In this document: positions 25,401 through 35,060 of the stretch, in pieces | Layout: each line of letters starts with the position of its first letter | Position numbering within the stretch: the stretch's first letter is position 1 | Source of the DNA: Parachlorella kessleri | Taxonomy: Eukaryota; Chlorophyta; Trebouxiophyceae; Chlorellales; Chlorellaceae | Assembly (NCBI GenBank): GCA_001598975.1 | Contig: BBXU01000334.1 | Span: forward strand, 1-38,828 | DNA: 38,828 bases | Direction: 5' to 3' | Program-made: the position numbers and the translations under genes | The notes under the pieces: generated by a model | Told to the model about the DNA's origin: nothing | Seen by the model: only the letters and a program-made list of their open reading frames with translations | Database searches by the model: none

Positions 25401-28306
25401 AGCAATACTGCTTGAAGGCACAGCAGAGCAGGATGCGGTGCTACGTGCTGCAGGCCACAATGGGCCTTAAGTGTCGGAGCAAGCGTCTACCTGAACCCAA
25501 GGTGACTGTTGCCGATACGTCCTGGCAGTATCCAAATGGCACACTGGGGCATGCCAATGCCTTAGGCGACCTGCCTGATGCACTGGCACTGTAGACCTCT
25601 GTCAGCACCATAGGATGTAACCACCAAGCTTAATTGGCTGCCATCACAGATCCTGATAAGAATCCCCAAGAAGACCCCAGTGTCTAGGGGCCCCTGCAGG
25701 GCTGACCTGGCGGTGATCGACTCAAAGGGCAAGCTCAGGCGCGGCACTGAGGGCGGCCGCACCCGGGCCATGTTCCACTCTCTGCCGGGCACAGGCCAGC
25801 GCAGCGCCAAACTTTGGTGGGACCTGGGATACAGGTGGGGCAGCGAGATGCGAGTGCCAAGGAAGGGAGCTTTCCAGCTGGCATAATGGCTGCGCTGCTC
25901 AGCGAATGGGACAGGCCAGGGCAGTGCTCGGTTGTGGTGGGACCTGGGTCAGGTAGTTAGCTGGTGTACTGTAGAGGCGGTTTCCTCTAGGCATGGTGGC
26001 CATGTTCCCCAGTTCAAGGGATGGGCCAGGGCAGCGCAAAGCTGTGGTGAGAAATGGAATGCAAATCAAGAGTTGATCATGACACACAATTCGCCAGCAC
26101 GCAGTTTGCGTGCCAGTCTGGTGCTTTGCCGGGTACTGCGTGGCACCATCCTGGTTGTTTATGGATTAGAGGGAGCTATTGAGCCACGGCACCCCCGGGG
26201 GCTTACCTAACATCTTCACTTCGTGTCTAGTTCGCTTGGCCCCTCATTTGAGTATGCTGGGGCAGGCAGCTCAGCAGGGTCGTTACTTCCTGGGGTTTCT
26301 ATAATAGTCGTTTCTGCTTGTTGCACCTCTGCTGCAGGTCATTTGAAGATGTGGAAGAGGCAGCGCAGCCAGGAGGGCCTCTTGCCGCAGATGGCGCCTA
26401 CCCGCTCACCATAGGGCAGATGTTCTCGTTGAAGCAGCGCAAAGACATCCTCACAGAGATGGGTGGGTGGGTGCTGTGGGTGCCGCCTGCTGTGTTCAAG
26501 CTTTGCTTGGGTTTTGCTGCTCCAGGCTGTTGTTACGCTCCTCCTGGGAAGATGAACGTGGCTTGGAGCAGTGGTGACAGATGCCAAGTATCAATGTGAA
26601 GCTGATGCTGAGCACCTCCAGATTCCGGGATATAAAGCCCAACCAACCAAGTGCAGGGCACCTGTGCTGCTGCACAGAGGGACATTGGAGATGCTGGGTG
26701 GTTGTCACATGCTTCTGGCTCCCCGTGCCTCACCGCAACCTTTGTTGTTATCAATAAGCGTCTGCTGCTGTGCCTGCTATGCTCCAGACCCTGCTGAGGT
26801 CCAAGAAATGGTGTGTGTGCTGGGCCCAGCACTCGAAGCGGTTTCATATCCTGGCTGGATGATCGAAGTTGTGGGTGGCCAAGCGAGGGGGGCAGCCTTC
26901 CATGATGCAGGTGTGAGCCGGGTTGTGGGCGCGACATGGGTCACCCGTGACAGGGAATGATCCCAAGCGGTGTTGTAAGCTTAATATCATGCGGCTGCCA
27001 TCTGGCTGCTGTCCCACCAGCTCATCCGCTCATGCCCCACTCAGTAAGCAGTCTGCATTGCAATGCAAATCGTGGACTGCATGCTGTCCGGCTGCAGACC
27101 TGCTTGTCACTCACCCGACCAGGAGTGTGGAGGGCGTGGTGATACCCCTGCGAGACCACCTTGTGAAGCAGGGCATGCTGCTACCACCAGAGGAGGCCAT
27201 GTGCCAAGTGCAGGTGACCCTTGTGGCACCTCCATGATTGCCGCCACGTCCGGGTGTGGCTGCCTGCTTCGGAAAACTCGTCACCATAATGTGATGAAGC
27301 TGGCAGAGGTCTAGTCTTGGAGTAATTTCTCACCACAGTGGGCCCTTCAGTGCGGTATGCACTAGCAGGCTACTTGGTGATTGTTCCTGCAGGCTGGGCT
27401 TCTGCCCACACATATAGAGAAGCTGCGACAGATGCACCTGGCCGACCCTAGCCATGCACCAGGCCACGAAACTCTGGACAGGTGGTTACGCTTGAGTTGA
27501 GATATACTTGGTGTCGGGGCCGACATGGCGGAGCAATGCTGCTTTGTCAGTGCCAGGTGTCACATTGCTTTGTTGTCAGCATCATCGCGTTGTCAGCAGG
27601 TCCCCTAGAAATTCCTACCAGAAGATGGTTGGCGCAGGTTTGCGGAATCCCAAGCATTTGGCTAAGGCTTGGCGCCGCAGGTTTGACCACATCTATGGAG
27701 TCTACCGTACCAAGGCGGGGCACTACAGGCGCATGGACATCATCATCTGTCCAGCGGACGAGTGGCCCATGGCGCTGGTGGGCTGGATCGGCTCTCGGCA
27801 GTACCTGAGGTTCATGCGGCAGCATGCGAAAGACCTGGGCATGTTTCTCAACTCACACAGGCAAGTGGTGCTCAGTGTGGTTTTGTAGATGCTGGCACTG
27901 ACCTTCTGTACCCAAGGATGCTCCCCTACGGAAAGTAGGATGTGTGGTGTACCATGGTAGCTGACCTGGCAGGCCAGCCTTGGGGCTTCTGAGGGCGGCA
28001 ACATCAAGCCAGTATTGCGAAAACAAAGGGGACGATGCATGCTTGTTACCGCATGCGTGAGGGCTGGTGTATCTGATGGTGGGCTCACCCATCAGCAGCC
28101 GCCTGAGTTGCTTGTGCAGGCTGATGCGTAAGGTCGGGAATGAGAGCTTCATAATACCTGATGAGAAGCCGCCCCTCAACAGGGAGGGGCAGGAGTGGTG
28201 GCCTGCTGGCTGGAGCAGGGAACGCAAAATCGACAGGCAGCAGGACCTCTTTGAGCTGCTAGATATCCCTTATAGAGAGCCTGGGAACCGACAGTGCCCA
28301 GGATAG
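22404..28306 (+). CDS. POLL: Family X DNA polymerase, pol lambda-like (BRCT + polymerase), 14 exons
   Basis: Exons: 22404-22466, 22579-22671, 22856-23855, 24107-24225, 24495-24548, 24776-24868, 25228-25388, 25700-25834, 26338-26462, 26788-26910, 27098-27213, 27393-27481, 27597-27860, 28120-28306; 873 residues. A basic KKAK precedes a BRCT domain (FTGVKVFVPERG...THVLVG), whose last part (LVDFTWLERCLAEKRLLDE) comes only after about 275 low-complexity residues. The lyase-type domain follows (SLRYARAASVV; LPFVGDATARQIDDILATG), then fingers (AKLWWDLGYRSFEDV), palm (HDADLLVTHP with Asp654 and Asp656; YRRMDIII with Asp771) and thumb ending DLFELLDIPYREPGNR. Pol lambda fills gaps in base-excision repair and end joining in the nucleus. 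Intron 13 uses a GC donor (CACAG|GCAAGT). Intron 7 needs a GC donor too (TTCAG|GCAGGT), or else exon 7 ends at 25392 with a weaker acceptor. Confidence 0.9.
24992..25026 (+). repeat. (GGGGT)n G-quadruplex-type tract in polymerase intron 6
   Basis: GGGGG, then four GGGGT units and a final run of six G on the coding strand. It satisfies the G3+N1-7 quadruplex pattern several times over. Being on the transcribed RNA, it could fold in the pre-mRNA between exons 6 and 7. Confidence 0.9.
25768..26063. repeat. Three imperfect copies of the exon 8 end in and around polymerase intron 8
   Basis: The end of exon 8 (25768-25840: ATGTTCC...GGCCAGCGCAGCGCCAAA...GGTGGGACCTGGGATACAG|GT) recurs at about 25909-25955 and 25999-26063. 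Copy 2 keeps GGTGGGACCTGGGTCAGGTAG. Copy 3 keeps GCCATGTTCCCC, GGGCCAGGGCAGCGCAAA and GTGGTGA. Spacing is about 110-120 bp. None of the copies keeps the full reading frame. Confidence 0.87.
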
Positions 28307-28997
28307 GGAGCAAGTAAAAGTTTAGCTTTGTGAGTAGTGGTATAGTGCCCTTGATGCTAGGCTGACATGACTGAATTCCCTTGGTTGTTTGACTTCCACC
28401 CCGAAAACCAGGTTCAAGGCATACGGACTGCAGGTTGGCGTTTATGACAGTACTGCTGGGTGGCGTCAGTCAGTCTTGGTATTGAGCTTCCACTAGTGCG
28501 TGCACAATAAGGACTGGGGGTACACCTTGGGTGCATTGGCATTCTAGATCTGATCACAGTACCGGCAATCCTGCCTACCACTGCTGGCGGGCTTCCTGGC
28601 TCACCATAGTGCTTTTTCTGATAGGATGCACGTAGAAACGGAGGGTATAAGAGAAGAAGTTGTTGTAAGATAGCTTTGGACTGACACCGTTGCAGGGCAA
28701 GCCGTCAAGGTGTGCACCGAGACAGACACACAGACAGCTCAAGCATGTTACAACACGTTGCAGCAGATGAGATAAGCATGCAACGAGTACCTGCTGCATA
28801 TATTGGATAGCAGACATGCAAAACCCTCTCTCTTCCCCACCGGGGGTCGGCCAAGTCAGCAGCGCGCCAACCTCCACAGAGCGCGTTGCAATAAATGCTT
28901 GCTGATGCGGCTGTATAGATTGATAATTATTCCTGAAAATATGGAGCCAAACCCGGGGTACACAACTAGTGCACCTGGCCTGCCCCCCTTATGATCA
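28307..28997. other. Intergenic: polymerase 3' flank and promoter of the F-box/LRR-like gene
   Basis: No exon is supported. A TGTAA at 28664-28668, the usual green-algal polyadenylation motif, lies about 360 nt past the polymerase stop; its use is unproven. A short upstream frame, ATG at 28991 to TAG, overlaps the start of the next gene out of frame and could lower its translation. Confidence 0.45.
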
Positions 28998-31246
28998 ATG
29001 ATGCAGTGCGGCGATAGCTTGGTGGTGCACTTGCCCCCACATATCGAGCTGCTGATTCAAAAGTTCAAGGTTGGTGCAGTGGTGCATGTTGCGGGCGTGG
29101 CTGCACGCCACGTAGGAGCCTAGACATACAGCGATCCTCAGCTGGACCCCTGTGCCTAGCCCACTTGCAGGTGGCTCTGCTGGCTTTTGAACAACTGCAA
29201 CGACGGAAGGTGGACTGTGAGGCAGCCAGGAGGGCGTACGCCACCGTGTGTGCCCAGCACCCCACCTTTGCACGCTTCACTGATCACATCACACTGGAAC
29301 TAGATTTCAAGGATGGCGACCTGACAGATGATGCCTGGGAGTGGCTCTCCAAGAGAGAGCTGCGGGGGTTGGGCTTGCAGCAGCAGGGGCTGGCTCGCCT
29401 GCTGAGGGCCCTCCCTGCCCCACCCTTCCTCCAGCTTGCCTCGCTCTCAGTTAGTGTCACTGGAGGGGATGACCACCTCAACAGTAAGCTGGTGAAATCT
29501 TGCCTTGCTGGTGTGTCGTCTCTTTACTGAATGAGCTGTGGAGAGATGAGCTGTAGTACATCGTTGGTGCCGCCTTCGTTTGCTCGCTCCGCCCTGCACG
29601 CTGCTACCCTGCCGCAGCACCTCTTCTGCACTATAAGCCTGGCAGGGCGACTACGACTCCTTGCGACCCTGCTGTTGCTCAAGCACTTGCCAGCTCTCAG
29701 TCTCACCCACACATAATCTTCGTGCCCCGCAGGGGCGCTGAGGCAGCTAGATAGCCTGAGGCACCTAGAGGTGACCCTCTCTGGCCCGGGGGTCACATTT
29801 CCCAAGCTGCCCCGGCGCCTGGAGTCCCTGGCAGTGCACTGCAGCAATGCCGCGAGCCTGCACTCGCTGGCCACGCTGTGCAAGGCCGCGAGGGTGACTG
29901 TAACAGCAAGGGAGGATGTGGTATGGAACACTGACATGGTGGTGAGTGCCTTGGCGGCATGTCTGAGATCCTGGGGCACGCTACGCACACCCCACCTATT
30001 GCTGGAGGTGCTGCAGGCAGCTGTCAGGCCGCTTCGCTGTGGAGATGTGCGGGCGGGGCTTACATGCTGAGCGGCTTGAGCGCCCAGCAAAGCGCCCCTT
30101 GCCTCCCATGTAGCTGTACCGCTGCCTCACTAGCAGCAGTACATGCCACCCCTGCCATGCGGATATCCTTATTTCTGGCTCTCCAGTGCGCCTGTCTAAC
30201 CTGGCGTCCATGTGGGCCTTCCTTTGCTCTTTCCTGTGGCAGGCTGGACTTCGTGGCGTAGGGATGCCAGCAGCCCTACTAGAGGTTGCCAACGGCCGTT
30301 ACAGCGGCAACCTAGCAGCCTTCCACGGGCTCAGACTGCTTATCCCAACTGGTTTCAACCGCATGTTTGGCACCATGAGCCTACCGGAAGCCATCACAAG
30401 CGCTGGCACGCTCAACTGCTTTGCTGCAGCTGTGGCAGCACAGCTGGCGCCGCTGCCGCCTTTTGAGCTGACTCTGCAAGCAAAGCAGAGCATGCGGTTT
30501 CAGGTATGCCTTGGCAACGTCTTAGCCATGTGCCTCGCGCCAATTACGCCGATCATGCCTGCATCAACTAGTGCTGGTGATTTCTTAATCATACATAGCT
30601 GGGACATGCCAATGGGTCGAGTCATATGCAAGCACGGTGCACAGTGACCTGGCAGATGAAATCCAAGCTTTGCAGGTTCTGCTGGCTGTGCCTTGGCTGC
30701 GCTCGACCAAGTTTGCTGGCTGGTGGTCAGGCTTGCTGAGGACCTGTTTCCCATGCTGTTCAGGACCTGAGTGGGCCTCTCCCTGGTGCGGCACTTAACT
30801 TCTCCCCAGCGCTGCCCAACAGCCGGGTCGTGTGGGAGGCCCTGTGGGAGGGCGCAGCAGGCTTGGCGGGGTTGCAGCTGAGCTGCAGCCTTGAGAATGT
30901 AGGCACACACGCTGGAGGTGGCATTAGGGCCACCATTACCAAAGTGTCTCCTGCAGTGGAGTGGCCGCTTACTACTGTGCAGCCACAGCAGCAGATGCAG
31001 AGCGGGCAGCAGCCGGCAGCGGGGCAGGGGACTGCACCTGCCAGCTCAGCCAACACGGGCGGGCGCCGTACTGCTACGCGTGGCCGCAGGCGGAATGCCA
31101 GCAAGCGGGCTGCAACAGAGGGCAGCGGGCTATTCAGAATGGTGAAGGAGCTGGCAAAAGCAGCTGCCTTCGTGGGTCTGGGTTTGCTGCTACGCCAGCG
31201 CTTGGCAAAGCATGCATCTTCTGAAGTTTGGTTGGGTTTGCACTAA
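28998..31246 (+). CDS. F-box/LRR-like protein, function unknown (5 exons)
   Basis: Exons are 28998-29069, 29171-29483, 29733-29941, 30243-30503 and 30764-31246, giving 445 residues with agreeing phases. The N-terminus (SLVVHLPPHIELLIQKF) resembles the start of an F-box. The middle has irregular Leu-rich segments (RELRGLGLQQQGL, LRQLDSLRHLEVTLSG, PRRLESLAVHCSNAASL) such as are seen in algal LRR or F-box proteins, but I cannot assign true repeats with certainty. The last exon is rich in Gln/Ala/Gly with a basic block (GGRRTATRGRRRNASKR), then a short hydrophobic stretch (AAAFVGLGLLL) before the end. An in-frame TGA at 28992-28994 fixes the start at the double ATG. If it is an F-box protein it would recruit targets to an SCF ubiquitin ligase; that is inference. 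Confidence 0.7.
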
Positions 31247-32013
31247 AAGGAGCGCGGTGTCTGGGTAGTGTAGGACTAGCGAGAGCTAGAACGGTTCAAC
31301 TTTCAGCTGCAGAATGTGTATGTAGTGGTAGGAGGAGGTGTACAGCAGCCGCAACGGGATTGCCGTTCTGTGGACGCCTAGTATCGCACATTGAAGCTGG
31401 CTCCTGGGGCTGGTGAACCCCTGAGTTGCTTTGCTATGGGGTTGAGGGTCCTATTGACCTTTTGATGTTGTGCCTTTGCTGCCGGCTTTGCCAGGGGCAT
31501 TGATGGGCGGTGCATTTTAGAACTGCTAGAGAGCTAGAGTGTGGTGTACTTTAGGAACGACTCCTGCCTTGCTCGATTTCGCCTGATACGTAGTTGCCAC
31601 AGGCAAGATCCAATCAAAGGTATTATGGGTGGTGGCATATGGTGCAACCAAAAAGACGAGATGAACGAACAATGCTGGTTGCATGGCATGCTCGCCTCTT
31701 TGCATTAGCTTGGTGTATGTCCCTGGTAGTGGCAACTAGTTATATTCGGAAGTACTCTGCGAAGCTAGGTGTTCATAGTAGATAAGACGATGTACCTCCA
31801 GTTGATGGAAAGGTGTTGTGGTTGTTGATTAACACACAGCTAGCCGACCAAAAAAGCTACCTGCCTGCTTTCATAATGAGCGCAAGTGTTCGGTCGGCTG
31901 CCCCATGACGCCATGGTGTCTGGGCCACAAGGAAGTCTAAAAGTTCTGCAGGGCGACGCACACCTCACGGAATTTTCCCCTATCCCAGATACTAGCCTGC
32001 AACATGAGAAACG
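31247..32013. other. Tail-to-tail intergenic region
   Basis: This lies between the stops of two convergent genes. I see no exon and no repeat. Frames here are short and without motif. Confidence 0.5.
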
Positions 32014-34918
32014 TCACCCAGGCTTCTCCTGCTCCTTTCCGGCGTCCTCCGGCTTCTGCCACGTCTGGAAGACACACTGGTAGCCATTACGCAGCATCGA
32101 TCTGCACAGCAGCGCGCTGCATGCTGTGGCCTGCTCTGTACCCACATGACCTGCCAGTGCCTCAAAGCCGCCAAGTGTGTGCACCCGTTACCAGCACAAA
32201 TCAAATCAACAAAAAGCCCTTAGTGAACTCCTCCACAAGCAGATGATGTTGGTACAAGCTAGCCAATATCCAGGCTGGTAGCGTCTTATCTGCCTCACCG
32301 CATGTTGGTCATGTAGTTACATGGCACCATTTCCTTCTTCAGCAGCCTGAAGCCCACCTGCGCCGTGAAAAAGGCAGGTGAAAGGATTACAGATGCAGCC
32401 CACAAACCAATGCGGCACCTGCAGGGTGACCTGCACCCATATTACCTTGAAGCTGATGTATTTGGGCCATCAGCCTCGAACATGAGCGCCTGCATTCTTG
32501 GCTACTGTAGACATGGCCAGACGGCTTGTGAAACTGACCGCATCAGGAGTCGCCTCGATATCTGTGAGGCCTGTCACCAGACAGCGTTGGCATCAGACAA
32601 GCAAGCAGTGATAGCCTCACCTGCTGTGCTATGCGCTCAACATCCTCCAGTGACAGCTCTATCGACAGCTCAGCCTCTGGCAGGTAGGTGTGCGACTCGG
32701 CCCAGTGGTACAGCAGCGGCCCCAAATTCACCCAGTACCCGCCCGGCTGCACAGCGCAGGCAGCAGGGTGCCAGACACTTCACTCAATGCACCCCCGGGG
32801 CCGCCATGTCACTTGGCGAAGGCCATGCAGCACTGCGCGAAGGCTGCCAGGCTGCTGCGAGCGCACCCTCAGCCAGCCGCTTCTTCACGCGCCGACATAG
32901 ATGCCACGCTTCAGTCAAGACTCCTGCTCACACATAATGTGAAACGGCAGCCTGCTGACGCTATCGTGCCAGCATTACAGCCCCTCCCTCTGTTAAGCAT
33001 GTGTGTCCCACAGTTCCCCACTGCCTACCTGGAGCACCGCGTACAGAATCTCCAAGTACTCTATCACATTGTGGGCTGTGTCAATAAAGAAGCAGGTGGC
33101 CACACAGTCGAAGGCTTCTCGATACTCCTCCTTGCGATACACCTCAGCAAAGTCGCCGGCACACATGCTCATCAGCCCCGGGCCTGCACTGCCAGCGGGG
33201 GTTGCTGGGCTACTACTTGATTCACGACAAAGCATTACCCACAGGACACGCCGCAACCGCATTGGTAGAATGCCGCTTGGCGCATGTATACCAAAGCAAG
33301 TCAAGGGTTTGCCAGGCATGTAGAAACAGCCTGCCTGTCCAGCAGTGCATGGCTACCAACCTGCCACCATGTCACAGGGTGCCACGTCGGGGATCTGTAC
33401 AGGCTGGAGCTGGTCCGCATCGCTCAGCTGGTTCATGTTATTAAGGACCCAGGGGTAGACTGTCCACTGCAGGCGGCATCCCTCAAGCATTTGGGGACAT
33501 AGTAGAGATACACGGACGCGGGGCGCCGCACTGTGGACAGCCAAGACTCTCGCCATGGCTCCGCGGGACCCACTAGTGCTGAAACATGATTTGCAATTAG
33601 ACACTTGTTACCTGGGCCTGCACGAAACTCACCAACGAGATTTCCAGTAAGCCTAAACACATGTAGGCCACCACCTTGCAATGGATGGCAGCGCGGCTTA
33701 CCTGCTCTGGCTCGGAGCTGCAGTTGAGCATGAAGGATGAGGTAATGAGCATGTAATAACTGAACTCATTTCCCTGGGCAGCAAAGCCCTGCGCAGAGCA
33801 GCCGACAGCCGCTTACAATGCCAGCATTTGTAAGACAATCGAAATGAGTCAGCAGAACCATGCAAGACTCCAGCTCATTGGCTCAGACATACAGACCAGC
33901 CAGCGACCCCTCATCGTAAGGCCTGAGGCACCTGGACTAGTCTTACATCAGTGACCACACACAACCACCCTGATCAGGCCTACCCACCCTCGATGCCAGC
34001 TCTAGACACAACCTCCCCAGCCCTGCTCCTGGCACCAGCACCCGCACTGGGGGCGCTCCTGGCTGCTGCCGTAGTTTATACAACCCCTCAATCTCCTGCG
34101 CGCACTCGGCTACAGTCAGGCTGGTGCATGGCGTGCAACGCATCCTCGCTGCTGTCCTTTGTCACACGTAAGCCATATGGGACGACAACTACAATGGTTT
34201 CCACACCAGCAGCAGCACCAATGCACCAGCGGCTGCAGGCCTACCTCGAGGATCCTGCCATAGGACTGCTGCCGCTCGACAGCACCCTCTGCTGACCAAT
34301 CCCGCATCAGGTTCTTGAAAACATATCTACACATGGAAGTTAGATCGTCTTCGGTTAAGGTTGCAGGCAATGCCGACAGAGAGGCGTACTGGACTGACAA
34401 GAACTGTTGTTCTTTGAGTTGTGTGCAAGCTGCATGCCACAAAATGGCATGCTTTACCATCCTTTTATCAGCACACTAACCAAACAGAGCTGCCGCGATG
34501 CTGCAACTCTCGTTATGACCCGGCTCAGCAATTACTGCCAACGTTTTCCTCAGCTCACAACTCTCTTAAGCAACGCATAGGTAAGCATATAGGCACATAT
34601 CCCACAACAACTGCCCCGACTTCCTGCTACCGACCTCACTTTGTCCACATCCTGTGGGCTGACCCTGCCATTGACGGTGGCAGCATACTCGGCAGCAGCA
34701 GCGCTGGCACCTGCTAGATGTGGTGGAGCCCCCAAGTCCTCGTCAAACACCATCAGCATGGTTCTGATGAAATACTGGTTGATCTGTATACACTGCCGGG
34801 CGGAGGCAAGTTTGGCTGGCAGCCCTGGCAGAAGTGCACGGTGCTGGGGCGGTAGTTGGCTGTAGTTGTGCTCCCAACGCTGCACCTCCCACTCTGCGTC
34901 CGACAGATATTCGCTCAT
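32014..34918 (-). CDS. Carnosine N-methyltransferase-like SAM-dependent enzyme (N2227 family), 9 exons
   Basis: Exons are 34918-34635, 34326-34245, 34095-33988, 33788-33702, 33466-33361, 33204-33029, 32746-32621, 32357-32299 and 32101-32014, giving 371 residues with all phases agreeing. Family features appear in order: DVDKVRYVFKNLMRDWSAEG (about 88-107), the SAM-binding loop RVLVPGAGLGRLCLELA (140-156), FAAQGNEFSYYMLITSSFMLN, YPWVLNNMNQLSDADQ, MCAGDFAEVY, DCVATCFFIDTAHNVIEYL and GGYWVNLGPLLYH. In animals this family methylates carnosine to anserine using S-adenosylmethionine. Algae are not known to me to make carnosine, so the substrate here is open. Exon 6 could instead begin at the next acceptor, a few codons downstream. 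The start is the first ATG of the conserved block. Confidence 0.9.
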
Positions 34919-35060
34919 GGCATGGCTTATCCTGCAACTAGTAGACAGCCTGATAGGCTAGGACAGTTGCCTCAGCGTCAGGCAAGTACAGAAACTTCAA
35001 CCCCACTAGTGTTGCAACAGAAATGTTGGTGAGCTTCAACCTCTTATTGAGACATACACC
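34919..35060. promoter_or_regulatory. Short divergent promoter region (142 bp)
   Basis: The methyltransferase-like gene (minus) and the coiled-coil gene (plus) have start codons 142 bp apart on opposite strands. Both 5' UTRs and core promoters must share this space, or transcription must start inside the neighbour. I see no clear TATA box. The inference depends on both start codons being right; the start at 35061 is the less certain one. Confidence 0.5.

Noticed and set aside
30677..30798. An extra exon of the F-box/LRR-like gene (VLLAVPWLRSTKFAGWW)
   Set aside because: It has an acceptor-like TTTGCAG but no donor that joins in phase to the following exon, while exon 4 joins directly in phase to 30764 through a pyrimidine-rich acceptor.
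33480..33604. Possible extra methyltransferase exon upstream of 33466 in the open minus frame
   Set aside because: The translation (VSLLCPQMLEGCRL) does not match the family, whereas the exon starting at 33466 after CTGCAG matches the conserved YPW block and joins in phase.
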